DNA of 58,750 nt from Pseudorhodoferax aquiterrae. GTDB lineage: Bacteria > Pseudomonadota > Gammaproteobacteria > Burkholderiales > Burkholderiaceae_C. The first letter of the stretch is position 1. Each line of letters begins with the position of its first letter. Under the pieces are notes generated by a model that was given only the letters and a program-made list of their open reading frames with translations, searched no databases and was not told the DNA's origin. The DNA lies in NCBI RefSeq assembly GCF_014652235.1, contig NZ_BMYK01000032.1:1-58750 (forward strand). Reading direction: 5' to 3'. Below, one piece after another: positions 15,761-23,813 of this stretch. Made by a program: the position numbers and the translations under genes.

Positions 15761-16561
15761 CTACAGGAATTTGAGCGCCAGCGCAGCGGCCTGCAGCAGC
15801 ACCAGCACTGCGAGCACGCGCCGCGTGCCGCTGCGCACCGCGAAGCCGCCGGCACGGCGCTGCGTGCGTGGCTCCTGCAGCGCGCTGGCCAACGGCACCA
15901 CGGCCACGGCGAGTGCGAACAGGCTGGTCTTGAGCGCCAGCGCCAGGCTGACGGCCGGGTCGAACACGCGGCCCACCATGCGCGTGTAGGCCTCCAGGCC
16001 CCAGGGCGAGAAGCCGTAGGCCACCGTGTACGCCAGCACCAGGGCCAGCACGCCGCTGACGACTGCCAGCGCCAGCACCGCGAAGCCCAGCGCCAGCACG
16101 GCGGGCACCAGCTCCAGCCGCCAGCGCCGCGCGGCGATGGACGATGGCTCCAGACCGCCGGCCGCATCCGCCGCCGGCAGCAGGTCGCCGGCCAGCGCCA
16201 CGCGCAGCAGCACGAACAGCGCAGCGCCCAGCGGCACCAGTTCGAGCACCAGCACGCGCACCACCATCTCCAGCGCGAACTGCGACAGCCCGTAGCTCTG
16301 CGCCGTCACCACCAGCGTGCGGATCAGCGCCAGGCTGATCAGCGCGCTCAGCAGCGCGAACCAGGGCAGGGTCAGCCAGGTCGTGGCGTGCAGCAGCCGC
16401 GCGGTGGCAGCGCGGCTGCGCGCGTCATGGCTGGACGGCGACAGCGCATAGACCGCCGCCACGGCGCCGAACAGCAGCACCGCCCACCACTGCGCAAGCG
16501 TGCGCCGCACGCGGCCGCCCGAGGGCGTCGGCGCTGGCGGAAACGGAAGGCTGGCGGGCAT
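15761..16561 (-). CDS. MlaE-like membrane protein (divergent permease)
   Basis: The 266-residue membrane protein has about six hydrophobic segments. The stretch LVVTAQSYGLSQFALEMVVR followed by VLVLELVPLGAALFVLLRVAL parallels the MlaE pattern ALLREFGPVLTALLFAGR, but the glycine-rich core is degenerate. The link to the downstream MCE gene, rather than sequence alone, makes a lipid-transport permease likely. No ATPase gene lies in this cluster. The start at 16561 gives the first clear ATG; an upstream ATG adds eight residues. Confidence 0.7.
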   Translation of the reverse strand: MPASLPFPPAPTPSGGRVRRTLAQWWAVLLFGAVAAVYALSPSSHDARSRAATARLLHATTWLTLPWFALLSALISLALIRTLVVTAQSYGLSQFALEMVVRVLVLELVPLGAALFVLLRVALAGDLLPAADAAGGLEPSSIAARRWRLELVPAVLALGFAVLALAVVSGVLALVLAYTVAYGFSPWGLEAYTRMVGRVFDPAVSLALALKTSLFALAVAVVPLASALQEPRTQRRAGGFAVRSGTRRVLAVLVLLQAAALALKFL

Positions 16562-16631
16562 CGGACGATGATAGCGAGCGGGCATGCCCGGCCTGGGCGG
16601 CGTCCGTGCGCGGCCTGGATGCCGCGCCGCG

Positions 16632-17525
16632 CTATGCGCCCGCCCCGTCTTCCAGCCATGCCAGGAAGGCCTGTGCGGCCGGCCCGGCATCGGGCGCCTG
16701 GCCGATGTAGTAGCGCTCCAGCGGCAAGCACAGTGCCGGCAGCGGCGCCTGCAGCCGGCCGCTGGCCAGGTCCTGCACCACGGTGCTGGCCGGCGCCAGT
16801 GCCAGGCCCAAGCCGTCCAGCGCGGCCTGCAGCACGAAATGCAGGTGGTCGAAGTGCAGCCAGCCGGCCGGCCGCAGCCGCGCCAGGCCGGCCAGGCGGC
16901 GCCAGCGCGCCCAGTCTTCGCCACGCGAATGCGATGCCAGCAGCACATGGGCGGCCAGGGCCTGCGGCGTGGCCACCGGCCGCTCGCGCAGCAGGGCCGG
17001 CGCGCCGACGACCAGGGCCTCGTCCTCGAGAAAGGGCTGCAGCCGCAAGCCTGGCGGCCAGCCGTCCAGGCCGCGTCGGATCGCCAGGTCGAACGGCTCG
17101 GCGCCGACCGCGCCCGGCGTCTGCGTGCTGGTGACGACCTGGGGCACGATGTCCGGGTGCAGCGCCACAAAGCCGGGCAGCCGAGGGATCAGCCAGCGCA
17201 CTGCGAACGAGGGGCGCACGTTCACGCGCACGGACTGCGCCGGCGCCGGCCCGCGCGTGCCTTGCGCGGCCAGCGCGATCTGCGCCAGCGCAGGTTCCAC
17301 CTCGGCATGGAAGCGCTGGCCGGCCGGCGTCAGCAGCAGCTGGCGGATCCGGCGCTCGAACAGCGGCGTGCCCAGGAAATCCTCCAGCGCGCGCACCTGC
17401 CGACTCACGGCGCCGTGCGTGACATGCAGCTCGGCTGCCGCGCGCGTGAAGCTCAGGTGCCGCGCTGCCACAGCGAAGACGCGTACGGCGTTGAGCGGCG
17501 GCATGCGGGAGGCCATGCGTGACAT
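16632..17525 (-). CDS. LysR-family transcriptional regulator (GcvA-like)
   Basis: The 297-residue protein has the LysR N-terminal helix-turn-helix in PPLNAVRVFAVAARHLSFTR and AAELHVTHGAVSRQVRALED, and a periplasmic-binding-like effector domain from about residue 100. The N-terminal pattern fits the GcvA group. It faces the flavoprotein gene at 17591 across a short gap, so it is a candidate regulator of that gene. Four in-frame ATGs lie between 17498 and 17537; 17525 is a compromise since none has a clear ribosome site. Confidence 0.85.
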   Translation of the reverse strand: MSRMASRMPPLNAVRVFAVAARHLSFTRAAAELHVTHGAVSRQVRALEDFLGTPLFERRIRQLLLTPAGQRFHAEVEPALAQIALAAQGTRGPAPAQSVRVNVRPSFAVRWLIPRLPGFVALHPDIVPQVVTSTQTPGAVGAEPFDLAIRRGLDGWPPGLRLQPFLEDEALVVGAPALLRERPVATPQALAAHVLLASHSRGEDWARWRRLAGLARLRPAGWLHFDHLHFVLQAALDGLGLALAPASTVVQDLASGRLQAPLPALCLPLERYYIGQAPDAGPAAQAFLAWLEDGAGA

Positions 17526-17590
17526 CTTCTCACGCATGGCGGGCCGCGATCTCGTTTGCCGCCGTGCCTGTTGCCGGCCACCATGGCGCC

Positions 17591-18214
17591 ATGGACACCA
17601 CCCCCGACCCCCTGCACACCGCCGCACAGCTGCAGGCCCTGCTGGGCCCGACGAGCCCGGCCGCCCTGCACAAGGAAATCGACCACGTGCATCCGCTGTA
17701 CCGCCGCTGGATCGAGGCCGCGCCGTTCGCGGTGCTGGCCACCAGCGGCCCCGGCGGACTGGACGCATCGCCGCGCGGCGACGCCCCCGGCTTCGCCGTG
17801 GTCGAGGACGCCAAGACCCTGCTGCTGCCCGAGCGCCGGGGCAACCAGCGCGCGGACAGCCTGCGCAACATCCTGACCGATCCGCGCGTCGCCTTGCTGT
17901 TCCTGGTGCCCGGCCTGGGCGAGACGCTGCGCGTGAGCGGCAGCGCCCGCATCCGCACGGCGCCGGACCTGCTGACGCGCTTCGCCGTGCAGGGCAAGCG
18001 GCCGTTCTGCGTGCTGGAGATCGCGGTGCAGTCGGTCTACTTCCAATGCGCGCGCGCGATCCAGCGCAGCGGACTGTGGCAAACGGCACCGCCCCGCGCG
18101 CAGCTGGATCTGCCCACGCCCGGCGCCATCCTGTCGGCGCTCACGCAGGGCGGCTTCGACGGCGCGGGCTACGACCGCGAACTGCCGGCCCGCCAGCGCG
18201 CCACGCTGTACTGA
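17591..18214 (+). CDS. Pyridoxamine 5'-phosphate-oxidase-family flavoprotein (MSMEG_1061-like)
   Basis: The 207-residue protein contains HPLYRRWIEAAPFAVLATSG, DASPRGDAPGFAVVEDAKTL, LRNILTDPRVALLFLVPGLG and GSARIRTAPDLLTRFAVQGK, which form an FMN-binding split barrel of the PPOX family. The FMN-phosphate contact SPRGD is at about residues 60-64. The family includes oxidases and reductases of unknown substrate. It is divergent from the LysR gene and is followed by yigZ after 32 bp. Confidence 0.82.
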   Translation: MDTTPDPLHTAAQLQALLGPTSPAALHKEIDHVHPLYRRWIEAAPFAVLATSGPGGLDASPRGDAPGFAVVEDAKTLLLPERRGNQRADSLRNILTDPRVALLFLVPGLGETLRVSGSARIRTAPDLLTRFAVQGKRPFCVLEIAVQSVYFQCARAIQRSGLWQTAPPRAQLDLPTPGAILSALTQGGFDGAGYDRELPARQRATLY

Positions 18215-18240
18215 AACCGCCAGGCCGCGCTGGGTAAGCT
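18211..18240 (+). promoter_or_regulatory. Possible promoter of a leaderless yigZ transcript
   Basis: CTGAAA (18211-18216) and TAAGCT (18235-18240) have an 18-bp spacer. The -10 ends 6 bp before the ATG at 18247, leaving no room for a ribosome site, so transcription could begin at the start codon. The -35 overlaps the stop codon of the flavoprotein gene. Confidence 0.45.
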
Positions 18241-18246
18241 CGGCCC

Positions 18247-18834
18247 ATGCCGCAGTCGATCGCCCGCACCGTCCAGCACGAACTCGTCATCAAGAAGAGC
18301 CGCTTCCTCGGCCAGGTCCAGCCCGTGGCCGACCGCGCCGAGGCGCTGCGCGTGGTGGCCGCCTTGCGCGCCGAACACCCGGGCGCAGCCCATGTGTGCT
18401 GGGCGCTGCTGGCCGGTGGCGACTCGGCCGCGGTGGACGACGGCGAGCCCGGCGGCACCGCCGGCCGGCCCATGCTGCACGTGCTGCGCCAGCAGGACCT
18501 GGACGGCGTGCTGGCCACGGTGGTGCGCTACTTCGGCGGCGTGAAGCTGGGCGCCGGTGGTCTCGTGCACGCCTACACCGATGCCGTGGCACAGGCCCTG
18601 CTGCTGGCCGACAAGGTGGCGCTGGTGCGCTGGCAGCCGCTGGCCTGCCTGCTGCCCTATGCGCTGGAAGGCGGCGTGCGCCGCGCGCTCGAGGCGGCCG
18701 GTGTGCGCGGCCTGGCCGTGGAGCACGGGCCGCTGGTGCAGATGCGTTTCGAGGTGGCCGACCACGCCGCAGCCGCATTGCGCGACCGGCTGAACCAGCT
18801 GGGCCAGGGCCGCATCGGCTGGCCCGCGGCCTGA
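18247..18834 (+). CDS. yigZ: YigZ/IMPACT-family protein
   Basis: The 195-residue protein carries the conserved UPF0029/IMPACT core: FLGQVQPVADRAEALRVVAA, DDGEPGGTAGRPMLHVLRQQ and VVRYFGGVKLGAGGLVHAYT. YigZ proteins have an N-terminal RNase/ribosome-interacting-like fold and are linked to translation or proline-peptide metabolism; the exact role is unresolved. The length and single domain match the E. coli homologue (204 residues). A promoter with -10 TAAGCT six bases before the ATG suggests a leaderless message. Confidence 0.93.
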   Translation: MPQSIARTVQHELVIKKSRFLGQVQPVADRAEALRVVAALRAEHPGAAHVCWALLAGGDSAAVDDGEPGGTAGRPMLHVLRQQDLDGVLATVVRYFGGVKLGAGGLVHAYTDAVAQALLLADKVALVRWQPLACLLPYALEGGVRRALEAAGVRGLAVEHGPLVQMRFEVADHAAAALRDRLNQLGQGRIGWPAA

Positions 18835-18845
18835 ATACGCAATCC

Positions 18846-18859
18846 TTGCGCTAGCGCAA
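18846..18859. promoter_or_regulatory. Crp/Fnr-type palindromic site before the regulator gene
   Basis: TTGCGCTAGCGCAA is a perfect 14-bp palindrome with TTG-N8-CAA geometry, the 5-4-5 half-site spacing of Crp/Fnr-family sites. It ends 34 bp upstream of the regulator ATG (18894), a position suited to autoregulation. Confidence 0.6.
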
Positions 18860-18893
18860 ATCCGGCCCGGCCGGGCTGGTCCACAGTTGCGCC

Positions 18894-19517
18894 ATGCCCC
18901 TGCCTGCCGCCCTCCTGCTCGACGCCACGCCCCGCCATGCGCCGGCCGGCGCGCTGCTGGCCGCGCGCCAGGCCGTGCCGCAGGCCGCCCTGTACCTGCA
19001 GGAGGGCCGCGTCGTGGCGGGCCTGCTGCAACGCGGCAGCCTGCGCCGCCGGCTGGTGCAGTTCGAGGCGCCCTGCTGGCTCGATGCGGCCTGCGCGTTG
19101 CTGAACCGGCCCTCGCCCTGCGACTGGGTCGCGGAGACGCCGGTCACGCTGCGCACGGTGCCCGCCACCGTGCTGCGCCAATGGCACACCACGCTGCCCG
19201 AGGCGGCCGCCCGCATGCTGGTCGACATGGCGCTGGCGCAGCGCCGCCAGGCCGAGGCCGCGCTGGCCCTGCTGGTGCAGGACGCCGAGGCCCGCTGCGC
19301 CCAGTGGCTGCTGCAGCACGCCAGCCGGGCCGACGACGGCCGCGTGCGCATCGCGCTGCAGCAGCGCAAGCGCACCATCGCCGCGCAGTTGGGCATGGCG
19401 CCGGAGACCTTCTCGCGCGTGCTGCGCCAGCTGCGCGAGCGCGGGCTGGTGCTGCAGAGCGGCGCACAGCTGCTGCTGCCGGACCCCGACGGCCTGCAGC
19501 AGATCGCCGCCGCCTGA
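18894..19517 (+). CDS. Crp/Fnr-family transcriptional regulator
   Basis: The 207-residue protein has a Crp-like sensor barrel at the N-terminus and a C-terminal winged helix with RKRTIAAQLGMAPETFSRVL. The recognition helix carries E-x-x-S-R, the residues that FNR uses to read TTGAT half-sites. No cysteine cluster of an FNR-type Fe-S sensor is present, so the signal is unknown. The TTGCGCTAGCGCAA palindrome upstream suits self-regulation. It converges with the last TonB-receptor gene with a 3-bp gap. Confidence 0.85.
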   Translation: MPLPAALLLDATPRHAPAGALLAARQAVPQAALYLQEGRVVAGLLQRGSLRRRLVQFEAPCWLDAACALLNRPSPCDWVAETPVTLRTVPATVLRQWHTTLPEAAARMLVDMALAQRRQAEAALALLVQDAEARCAQWLLQHASRADDGRVRIALQQRKRTIAAQLGMAPETFSRVLRQLRERGLVLQSGAQLLLPDPDGLQQIAAA

Positions 19518-19520
19518 AGC

Positions 19521-21668
19521 TCAGAACCGGTAGGTCGCGCTGGCCACCACGTTGCGGCGCGCGCCCCACCAGCAGTCGCCGCGCGACAGGCAGGTGCTCA
19601 CATAGGTCTTGTCGGTGGCGTTGTTGACGTTGAGCGCGAAGCGCCAGGTGTCGGTGTCGTAGGCGAGCAGCAGGTCCAGCAGCGTGACGGAGGGCACGCG
19701 CGGGCCGGAACTGCCGCCCGACTGGTCGGTGAAGCTGCTCATGAAGCGCAGGCCTGCACCGGCCGAGAAGCCGCTGATGCCGGCGAGCGCGAAGCGCTGC
19801 TTGGCCCACACGGCGGCCTGGCGGCGCGGCATGCCGCCGAGCTTCTCGTCCGCATCGGTGTAGTTGAAGTGCGCGATGACATCCGTGTTCCTGGCCACGG
19901 TGGTCTTCATCTCCAGTTCCACGCCCTTGTTGCGCGTCTCGTCGAGCAGCACGCCGTAGCGCGGATCGGTTGTATCGCCGATCGTGCGGTTCTTCTCCTT
20001 GAGCCGGTAGACCGAGGCGGTGAAAGCCATGGGAACGCCTTCGGGCAGGTATTTCACGCCCGCCTCCACCTGCTCGCCGCGCAAGGGCTTGAGCAGCCCA
20101 CCGGCCGCGGTCTGGCCGGCCTGCGGGGTGAACGACTCCGTGTAGCTCAGGTAGGGCGACCAGCCCGCGGGCAAGGCGTACATAAGGCCCAGGCGCTTGG
20201 TCGTCGCGGTCGTGGTTTCTTTGGCCCCGCCATCGGTGCTGGCCGTGGCGCGGTCGTGCCGCAGGCCGGCCACGAAAATCCAGCGGTCCAGCTTCATCTG
20301 GTCCTGCAGGTAGACGCCGATGTTGCGCTGCGTGGTGCCGGGCTGGTCCACGAGGTTGCCGCGGTCCGGCACATCCACGCCATAGACCGGCGCGTAGGCA
20401 TCGATCACGCTGTACTGGTAAGCCCCCTGGCGCTTGTGCTCGCGCTGGCGCGAATAGTCCAAGCCGGTCAGCAGGGTGTGCTGCACCGCGCCGGTCTGCA
20501 ACCGGCCTTCGGCGTGCGTGTCCACGCCGGTCATGCGGGTGCGCGTGATGGTGCGGCTGTAGATGCGCTCGATGAGCCGCTGGTTGACCGGGTCCACACT
20601 CCAGCCGCCCGGCGGCACGTCGGCGCCATTGCCGAAGAAGTTGGCGTAGAAGTAGTCCGAGTCGTTCTCGTTGCGCGACGTGCGCAGGTTCTGGCGCAGC
20701 GTCCACTGGTCGTTGAAGCGGTGCTCGAACTGCCAGCCGAAGGACTTGCGGTCACTGTCGTAGCCGTCGCCCGGCTCGCCGATGAAGCGGCTGGTGGGCA
20801 GCTGGCCGTTCGGGTTGGACAGCAGCGTGCCGGCCCAGGGGAAGAACTGCGAGGTGCTGCCCGTTTTGTCCTTCTGCCAGAAGCCCTGCAGGATCAGCGA
20901 GGTGGCGCCATCGGGCCGCCAGGCCAGCGAAGGCGCGACCAGCGTGCGGTCGTCGGGCACATGGTCGACCTGGGTGTCGGCCTGGCGGTGCAGCGCGACC
21001 AGCCGGTAGGACCATTGCTCGGACAGCGGCCCCGTCAGGTCGGCCTGTACCTGCTTGCGGCCCCAGCTGCCGAACTGCACGCCGACTTCGCGCTGCACTT
21101 CCTGCAGCGGCCGCTTGCTGACCATGTTGACCACGCCGGCCGCCGTGCCGGCGCCGAACAGCATGCCAGCCGGGCCGCGCAGCACCTCGATGCGCTCCAT
21201 CGTGTAGGGGTCGGGCCGCGTGGTGCTGGTGTACCAGCCGGCCGAGTTCTGCTGCAGCCCGTCCAGGTAGATGCTGGGCTCGGTGCCGCGGATCATCACC
21301 GAGTCGGCGCGCGAATCCAGGCCATAGCCGTCCGAGCGCACGCCGGCCGCGTAGGTCAATGCGTCCTGCAGGTTGGTGGCGCCCTGGTCGACCAGTTGGT
21401 CGCGCGTGATGACGGTGACGGACTGCGGCGTCTCGGCCAGCGGCGTGTCGGTCTTGGTCGCCGTGGCGGCGCGCTTGGCGCGGTAGCCGACGACGGGCGA
21501 GGTGGCGGTCTCGCGTTCGGCGTTGGCGTTCACGCGGATCTCGCCGAGCGTGCCGGCGCTGGGTTCGGCTTGCTGCGCGAAGGCTGGCAGGGCATGGACG
21601 AAGGCCAGCGCGGCCAAGGTGGCCGCGCGGCGCGCGAAAGGAGCTTGTGCGATGGACATGGTGTTCAA
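19521..21668 (-). CDS. TonB-dependent siderophore receptor 1
   Basis: The 715-residue outer-membrane receptor has a signal peptide (cleaved about residue 31, AFA-QQ), a plug domain with ETPQSVTVITRDQLVDQGAT and RGPAGMLFGAGTAAGVVNMV, and a beta barrel ending in Phe (SATYRF). Near the C-terminus are two cysteines (STCLSRGDCWWGARRNV) of the kind seen in hydroxamate receptors such as FhuE/FoxA. The start MSIAQ at 21659 is an alternative. It is the last gene of the iron-uptake run on this strand. Confidence 0.95.
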   Translation of the reverse strand: MNTMSIAQAPFARRAATLAALAFVHALPAFAQQAEPSAGTLGEIRVNANAERETATSPVVGYRAKRAATATKTDTPLAETPQSVTVITRDQLVDQGATNLQDALTYAAGVRSDGYGLDSRADSVMIRGTEPSIYLDGLQQNSAGWYTSTTRPDPYTMERIEVLRGPAGMLFGAGTAAGVVNMVSKRPLQEVQREVGVQFGSWGRKQVQADLTGPLSEQWSYRLVALHRQADTQVDHVPDDRTLVAPSLAWRPDGATSLILQGFWQKDKTGSTSQFFPWAGTLLSNPNGQLPTSRFIGEPGDGYDSDRKSFGWQFEHRFNDQWTLRQNLRTSRNENDSDYFYANFFGNGADVPPGGWSVDPVNQRLIERIYSRTITRTRMTGVDTHAEGRLQTGAVQHTLLTGLDYSRQREHKRQGAYQYSVIDAYAPVYGVDVPDRGNLVDQPGTTQRNIGVYLQDQMKLDRWIFVAGLRHDRATASTDGGAKETTTATTKRLGLMYALPAGWSPYLSYTESFTPQAGQTAAGGLLKPLRGEQVEAGVKYLPEGVPMAFTASVYRLKEKNRTIGDTTDPRYGVLLDETRNKGVELEMKTTVARNTDVIAHFNYTDADEKLGGMPRRQAAVWAKQRFALAGISGFSAGAGLRFMSSFTDQSGGSSGPRVPSVTLLDLLLAYDTDTWRFALNVNNATDKTYVSTCLSRGDCWWGARRNVVASATYRF

Positions 21669-21690
21669 GGCTTCAGGTTGGAAAGGGGGC

Positions 21691-23796
21691 TCACCAGCTG
21701 TAGCGCGCCGTCAACGTGGCATTGCGCTCGTCGCCGTAGAAGCAGGCATAGGTGCAGTCGGCCAGGTGGTTCTTGTCGCCCAGGTTCTTCACGTTCAACG
21801 CGAAGCGCCAGGGGCCGGTCTCGTAGCGCAGGGCGGCATCGAGCAGCGTGAAGGCCGGCACGTTGAGCCCCGCGACCGTGGTGGCCTGCGCACCGACGCG
21901 CCGCACGCCCAGGCCAGCGGACAGACCCGGCAGCAGCACGAAACGGTGGTCGACCCAGACCGAGGCCGTGTTGCGCGGCACCGAGGTCGGGCGGGTGCCC
22001 AGGCTGGTGGTGTTGCTCCGCGTCACGCGCGCATCGATCGCGCCGAGCGCGGCCGTCACATCCCATTGCCGGTTCAGGCTGGCGCGCGCCTCCAGCTCGA
22101 AGCCCCGGGAGCGGACCTCGCCGGTCTGGATCGAGAAACCCGGATGCGCCAGGTCGGCCGTCGTGACGTTGGTCTGCGTCAGCTCATAGACCGCCGCCGT
22201 GACCAGCAGCCTGGTGCCGGGCGGTTCGTACTTGAGGCCCAGTTCGTGCTGCATGCCCTCGCTCGGCCTGAACGCGCGGCCCCGGTGGTCCATGCCGGAG
22301 ACCGGCTGGAAGGAGCGCGTATAGCTGTAGTACGGCGCCAGGCCGTTGTCGAAGCGGTACAGCAGGCCGGCGCGTGGCGTGAAGGCGTGCGATCTGTCGT
22401 CGCTCGCCGAGCGGGCGCCGAGCGCCGACACGCTGCTGCCCTCGTTGTGCGCCTTGTCGTAGCGTGCGCCCAGCAACGCCACCCATCCCGTGCCGAGCTT
22501 GATCTGGTCCTGCAGGTACAGGCCCAGCTGGCGCGCCGCAGCGGTGGCGCGCGACCCTGTGGCAGCCAGGTTCACGCCGCTGCCGTAGACCGGGTTGTAC
22601 AGGTCCAGCGCGGCCACGGTACCGGTGCGCTGCGCGCGCTTGAAATCGCGGTCGCTGAAGTCCAGGCCCGCCAGCAGCAGATGGTCCAGCGGACCGGTGC
22701 GCAGGCGGCCCTGCAGCTGGTTGTCCAGGCTCCAACCCTTGTCGGTGTCGTAGCGCACCGTCGCGTCGCGCCTCACCGTGCGCAAGCCGGTCGCGGCATC
22801 GGCACGGCTGGCGATCGAGGCGTAGGCGTTGTCGGCCGTGTAGTCGAACACCAGCAGGTTCTGCTTGAGTGTCCAGTCCTCGTTCAGCCGGTGCTCCAAC
22901 AGCCAGCCGGCGGTCTTGCCCTCGGTGTCGAAGTGGTCGAAGCCCGGCTCGCCCACGAACAGATCCCGCGCGATGCGGCCGTTGGGGTTGGGCAGCAGCG
23001 TGCCGTCGTAGGGCTTGCCGTAGTCGTAGTTGCTCTTGCCCTTGTTGTAGCCGGCCAGAAGGGTCAGATCGGTGTCGGGCGTGAGCTTCCAGGCCAGCGC
23101 CGCGTTGAGCAGCCGGCGGTCGTCGGCGATCCCGGACACCATGGCGTCGGCATTGCGCGCCAGCGCCGTGATGCGGTAGCCCACGCGCCCGTCCTCCGTC
23201 AGCGGGCCGGCCAGGTCCACCGCGGCCTGGCGCCGGTTCCAGCTGCCGGCCTGCAGCTCGACCTCGCGCAGCGGCGTGGCCGTGGGCCGCTTGCTCACGA
23301 GGTTGATGATGCCGCCCGGCGCGGCCTGGCCGTACAGGATCGAGGCCGGGCCCTTGAGCAGCTCAACGCGCTCGAAGCCGTAGAGCTCCATCGCGCCGGA
23401 CAGCGAGTTGATCGGGAACTTGCTGCCGTTCAGGTACAGCGGCGCCTGGCCCGTCACGTTGAAGCCGCGCACCGTGAAGCTGGTCGAGATGCGGCGCTGC
23501 GAACCGCCCGACAGCGGCGTGATGCCGGCCGAGTAGCCGAAGGCCTGGTCCAGCGAGTCGGCCGCCTGAGCCTCGATCTGGTCCCGCGTGACCACCGTGA
23601 TGGACTGCGGCGTCTCGACCAGGGCCGTGTCGGTCTTGGTGCCGGTGGCACTGCGCCTGGCCACGAAGCCCCTGGCCGGGCCGCTGGCGGTCTCGCCCTC
23701 GGCGGTGACCTTGACTTCGGGCAGGCTGGCGCCGGTGTGGGCCCAGGCCGGCACGCTGGCCGCCGTGGCGAAGAGCAGCACGGATGCGGTTTTCAT
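21691..23796 (-). CDS. TonB-dependent siderophore receptor 2
   Basis: The 701-residue receptor has a signal peptide ending WAH, then SLPEVKVTAEGE, a plug with ETPQSITVVTRDQIEAQAAD and LLKGPASILYGQAAPGGIIN, and a barrel ending in Trp (TARYSW). Two cysteines near the end (LADCTYACFYGDERNATL) match the FhuE-like cysteine pair. AAGGGGGG precedes the ATG (23796) and fixes the start. It is followed 22 bp later by receptor 1 and preceded 17 bp upstream by receptor 3. Confidence 0.95.
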   Translation of the reverse strand: MKTASVLLFATAASVPAWAHTGASLPEVKVTAEGETASGPARGFVARRSATGTKTDTALVETPQSITVVTRDQIEAQAADSLDQAFGYSAGITPLSGGSQRRISTSFTVRGFNVTGQAPLYLNGSKFPINSLSGAMELYGFERVELLKGPASILYGQAAPGGIINLVSKRPTATPLREVELQAGSWNRRQAAVDLAGPLTEDGRVGYRITALARNADAMVSGIADDRRLLNAALAWKLTPDTDLTLLAGYNKGKSNYDYGKPYDGTLLPNPNGRIARDLFVGEPGFDHFDTEGKTAGWLLEHRLNEDWTLKQNLLVFDYTADNAYASIASRADAATGLRTVRRDATVRYDTDKGWSLDNQLQGRLRTGPLDHLLLAGLDFSDRDFKRAQRTGTVAALDLYNPVYGSGVNLAATGSRATAAARQLGLYLQDQIKLGTGWVALLGARYDKAHNEGSSVSALGARSASDDRSHAFTPRAGLLYRFDNGLAPYYSYTRSFQPVSGMDHRGRAFRPSEGMQHELGLKYEPPGTRLLVTAAVYELTQTNVTTADLAHPGFSIQTGEVRSRGFELEARASLNRQWDVTAALGAIDARVTRSNTTSLGTRPTSVPRNTASVWVDHRFVLLPGLSAGLGVRRVGAQATTVAGLNVPAFTLLDAALRYETGPWRFALNVKNLGDKNHLADCTYACFYGDERNATLTARYSW

Positions 23797-23813
23797 GTTC
23801 CCCCCTTGCGGTT

